Below are positions 4,845-5,424 of a stretch of 5,424 bases of DNA, in pieces. This DNA comes from CAJQPP01 sp041747075 (GTDB lineage Bacteria; Planctomycetota; Planctomycetia; Pirellulales; Pirellulaceae), in the NCBI GenBank assembly GCA_041747075.1, contig JBGTFW010000302.1, positions 1-5,424 of the forward strand, read 5' to 3'. How positions within the stretch are numbered: the stretch's first letter is position 1; every line of letters starts with the position of its first letter. A program made the position numbers and the translations under genes. The notes beneath the pieces are model-generated. The model was not told where the DNA came from. It ran no database searches and saw only the letters and a program-made list of their open reading frames with translations.

Positions 4845-5424
4845 ATGAAACGAGTAATTGTCGCAGTTGCGTTCACTCTTTTATCGATCCCCGCGGAAGC
4901 GCAAGACGACGCGGCGTCCGAGGCGAAGGGCGCGGCGGAGACGCCTGCCAGGTCGCGAAACGTCAAGCGGGCACCGCGCCCCCGGTTTGAAGGAGACGAC
5001 TGGCAAGGCATTTTCTTCCAAAACCTGTTCGCCGAAGGGCTGCGCGGAGATCGCCCGCGGTCGCGCGACACCGCGCCGCGAGTCGTCGATGGGGCATCAA
5101 TATCCGCCGAACCGGAGGGTGCCTCGAAGACAAATTCGCCCGATTCCTGGTCGTCGGTCATTCCCGCTTCGGTTCTCGAAGACGAAATCAAGCGGCAACA
5201 CATTCGTCTTGGCAATCTCGTCACGAACCCGGGGCAATTCCAGACGAGGAACGCGGAAATTGGCGAGACGATGACAACACTTGCCACGATGTTCGCAATT
5301 ATCTCGGCCTACGACGGTCAAGTGCGTTGGCGCAACGAGGCGGTATCGGCGGTCGCCGCGCTGACGTCCGCAACCGCGCGCGCCCGCACGACCGACAACG
5401 CGGCTTTTGAAAGCGTGCGCGGCG
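4845..5424 (+). CDS. Exported planctomycete-type protein of unknown function, N-terminal part (cut by window edge)
   Basis: 193 residues are visible and the frame is open at the right edge. MKRVIVAVAFTLLSIPAEA-QDD is a Sec signal peptide with probable cleavage after A19 (AEA|Q). A charged low-complexity stretch (20-50) leads to DDWQGIFFQNLFAEGLRGDR (51-70), a disordered Pro/Ser/Glu linker (71-100), then a helical region SWSSVIPASVLEDEIKRQ (101-118) and TMTTLATMFAIISAYDGQVRW (142-162). The later part recalls, from memory, a helical domain in exported Pirellulaceae proteins with a loose likeness to four-helix cytochrome c'-like folds. No CXXCH is seen in the visible part, and no cysteine at all. 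ATG 4845 is chosen for its Shine-Dalgarno AAGGA (4831-4835, 9-nt spacer). In-frame ATGs at 4809 and 4815 would add 12 or 10 residues and lack a ribosome site. It is divergent from apbE. Function unknown. Confidence 0.75.
   Translation, partial: MKRVIVAVAFTLLSIPAEAQDDAASEAKGAAETPARSRNVKRAPRPRFEGDDWQGIFFQNLFAEGLRGDRPRSRDTAPRVVDGASISAEPEGASKTNSPDSWSSVIPASVLEDEIKRQHIRLGNLVTNPGQFQTRNAEIGETMTTLATMFAIISAYDGQVRWRNEAVSAVAALTSATARARTTDNAAFESVRG

Noticed and set aside
4858..5274. 138-codon plus-strand frame at the right edge
   Set aside because: Very Arg-rich, and in a different frame from the gene at 4845, which has a signal peptide and Shine-Dalgarno.

Overview
The window looks like a chromosomal segment of a planctomycete, probably Pirellulales-like. 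This is inferred from protein style, not from a marker gene. The clues are a Tad-type secretion or pilus protein carrying a von Willebrand factor A (VWA) domain next to a TadE protein, an ApbE whose N-terminus reads DRRQFLTG, a small Cys-rich lipoprotein, and an exported helical protein with a C-terminal half of a kind I associate with Planctomycetes. The DNA is moderately GC-rich, and Shine-Dalgarno sites are present for some genes and absent for others.

Layout. Positions 1-217 (minus) hold the start of a Cys/His-rich lipoprotein that runs off the left edge. A 342-bp divergent spacer (218-559) follows, with degenerate 18-bp repeats and a small dyad. Positions 560-2653 (plus) encode a TadG-like membrane-anchored VWA protein, followed 61 bp later by tadE (2715-3125, plus), probably as one transcription unit. 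A 94-bp convergent spacer (3126-3219) carries four 11-bp-period repeats and a 7-bp-stem hairpin. Positions 3220-4362 (minus) encode ApbE (FAD:protein FMN transferase). A spacer of about 480 bp (4363-4844) contains a 14-bp perfect palindrome close to the apbE start and a purine-rich repeat/hairpin block that looks like a REP-type palindromic element. From 4845 to the right edge (plus) is the start of an exported protein with a helical C-terminal half.

How the genes fit together. TadG and TadE are both single-pass proteins with pseudopilin-like N-terminal membrane segments and would sit in the envelope as minor Tad/Flp-type components. The VWA domain suggests a metal-dependent adhesive or assembly role. 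No ATPase, secretin, platform protein or prepilin peptidase gene is in the window, so any such machinery is encoded elsewhere. ApbE attaches FMN to target proteins, but no recognisable target is seen here. The lipoprotein and the right-edge protein are also envelope or exported products, so nearly every gene here acts outside the cytoplasm. I do not see a clearly new multi-gene system. The most unusual items are the VWA domain split by about 300 residues with a Pro/Gly/Pro linker inside, the Cys/His cluster of the lipoprotein, and the two non-coding repeat blocks.
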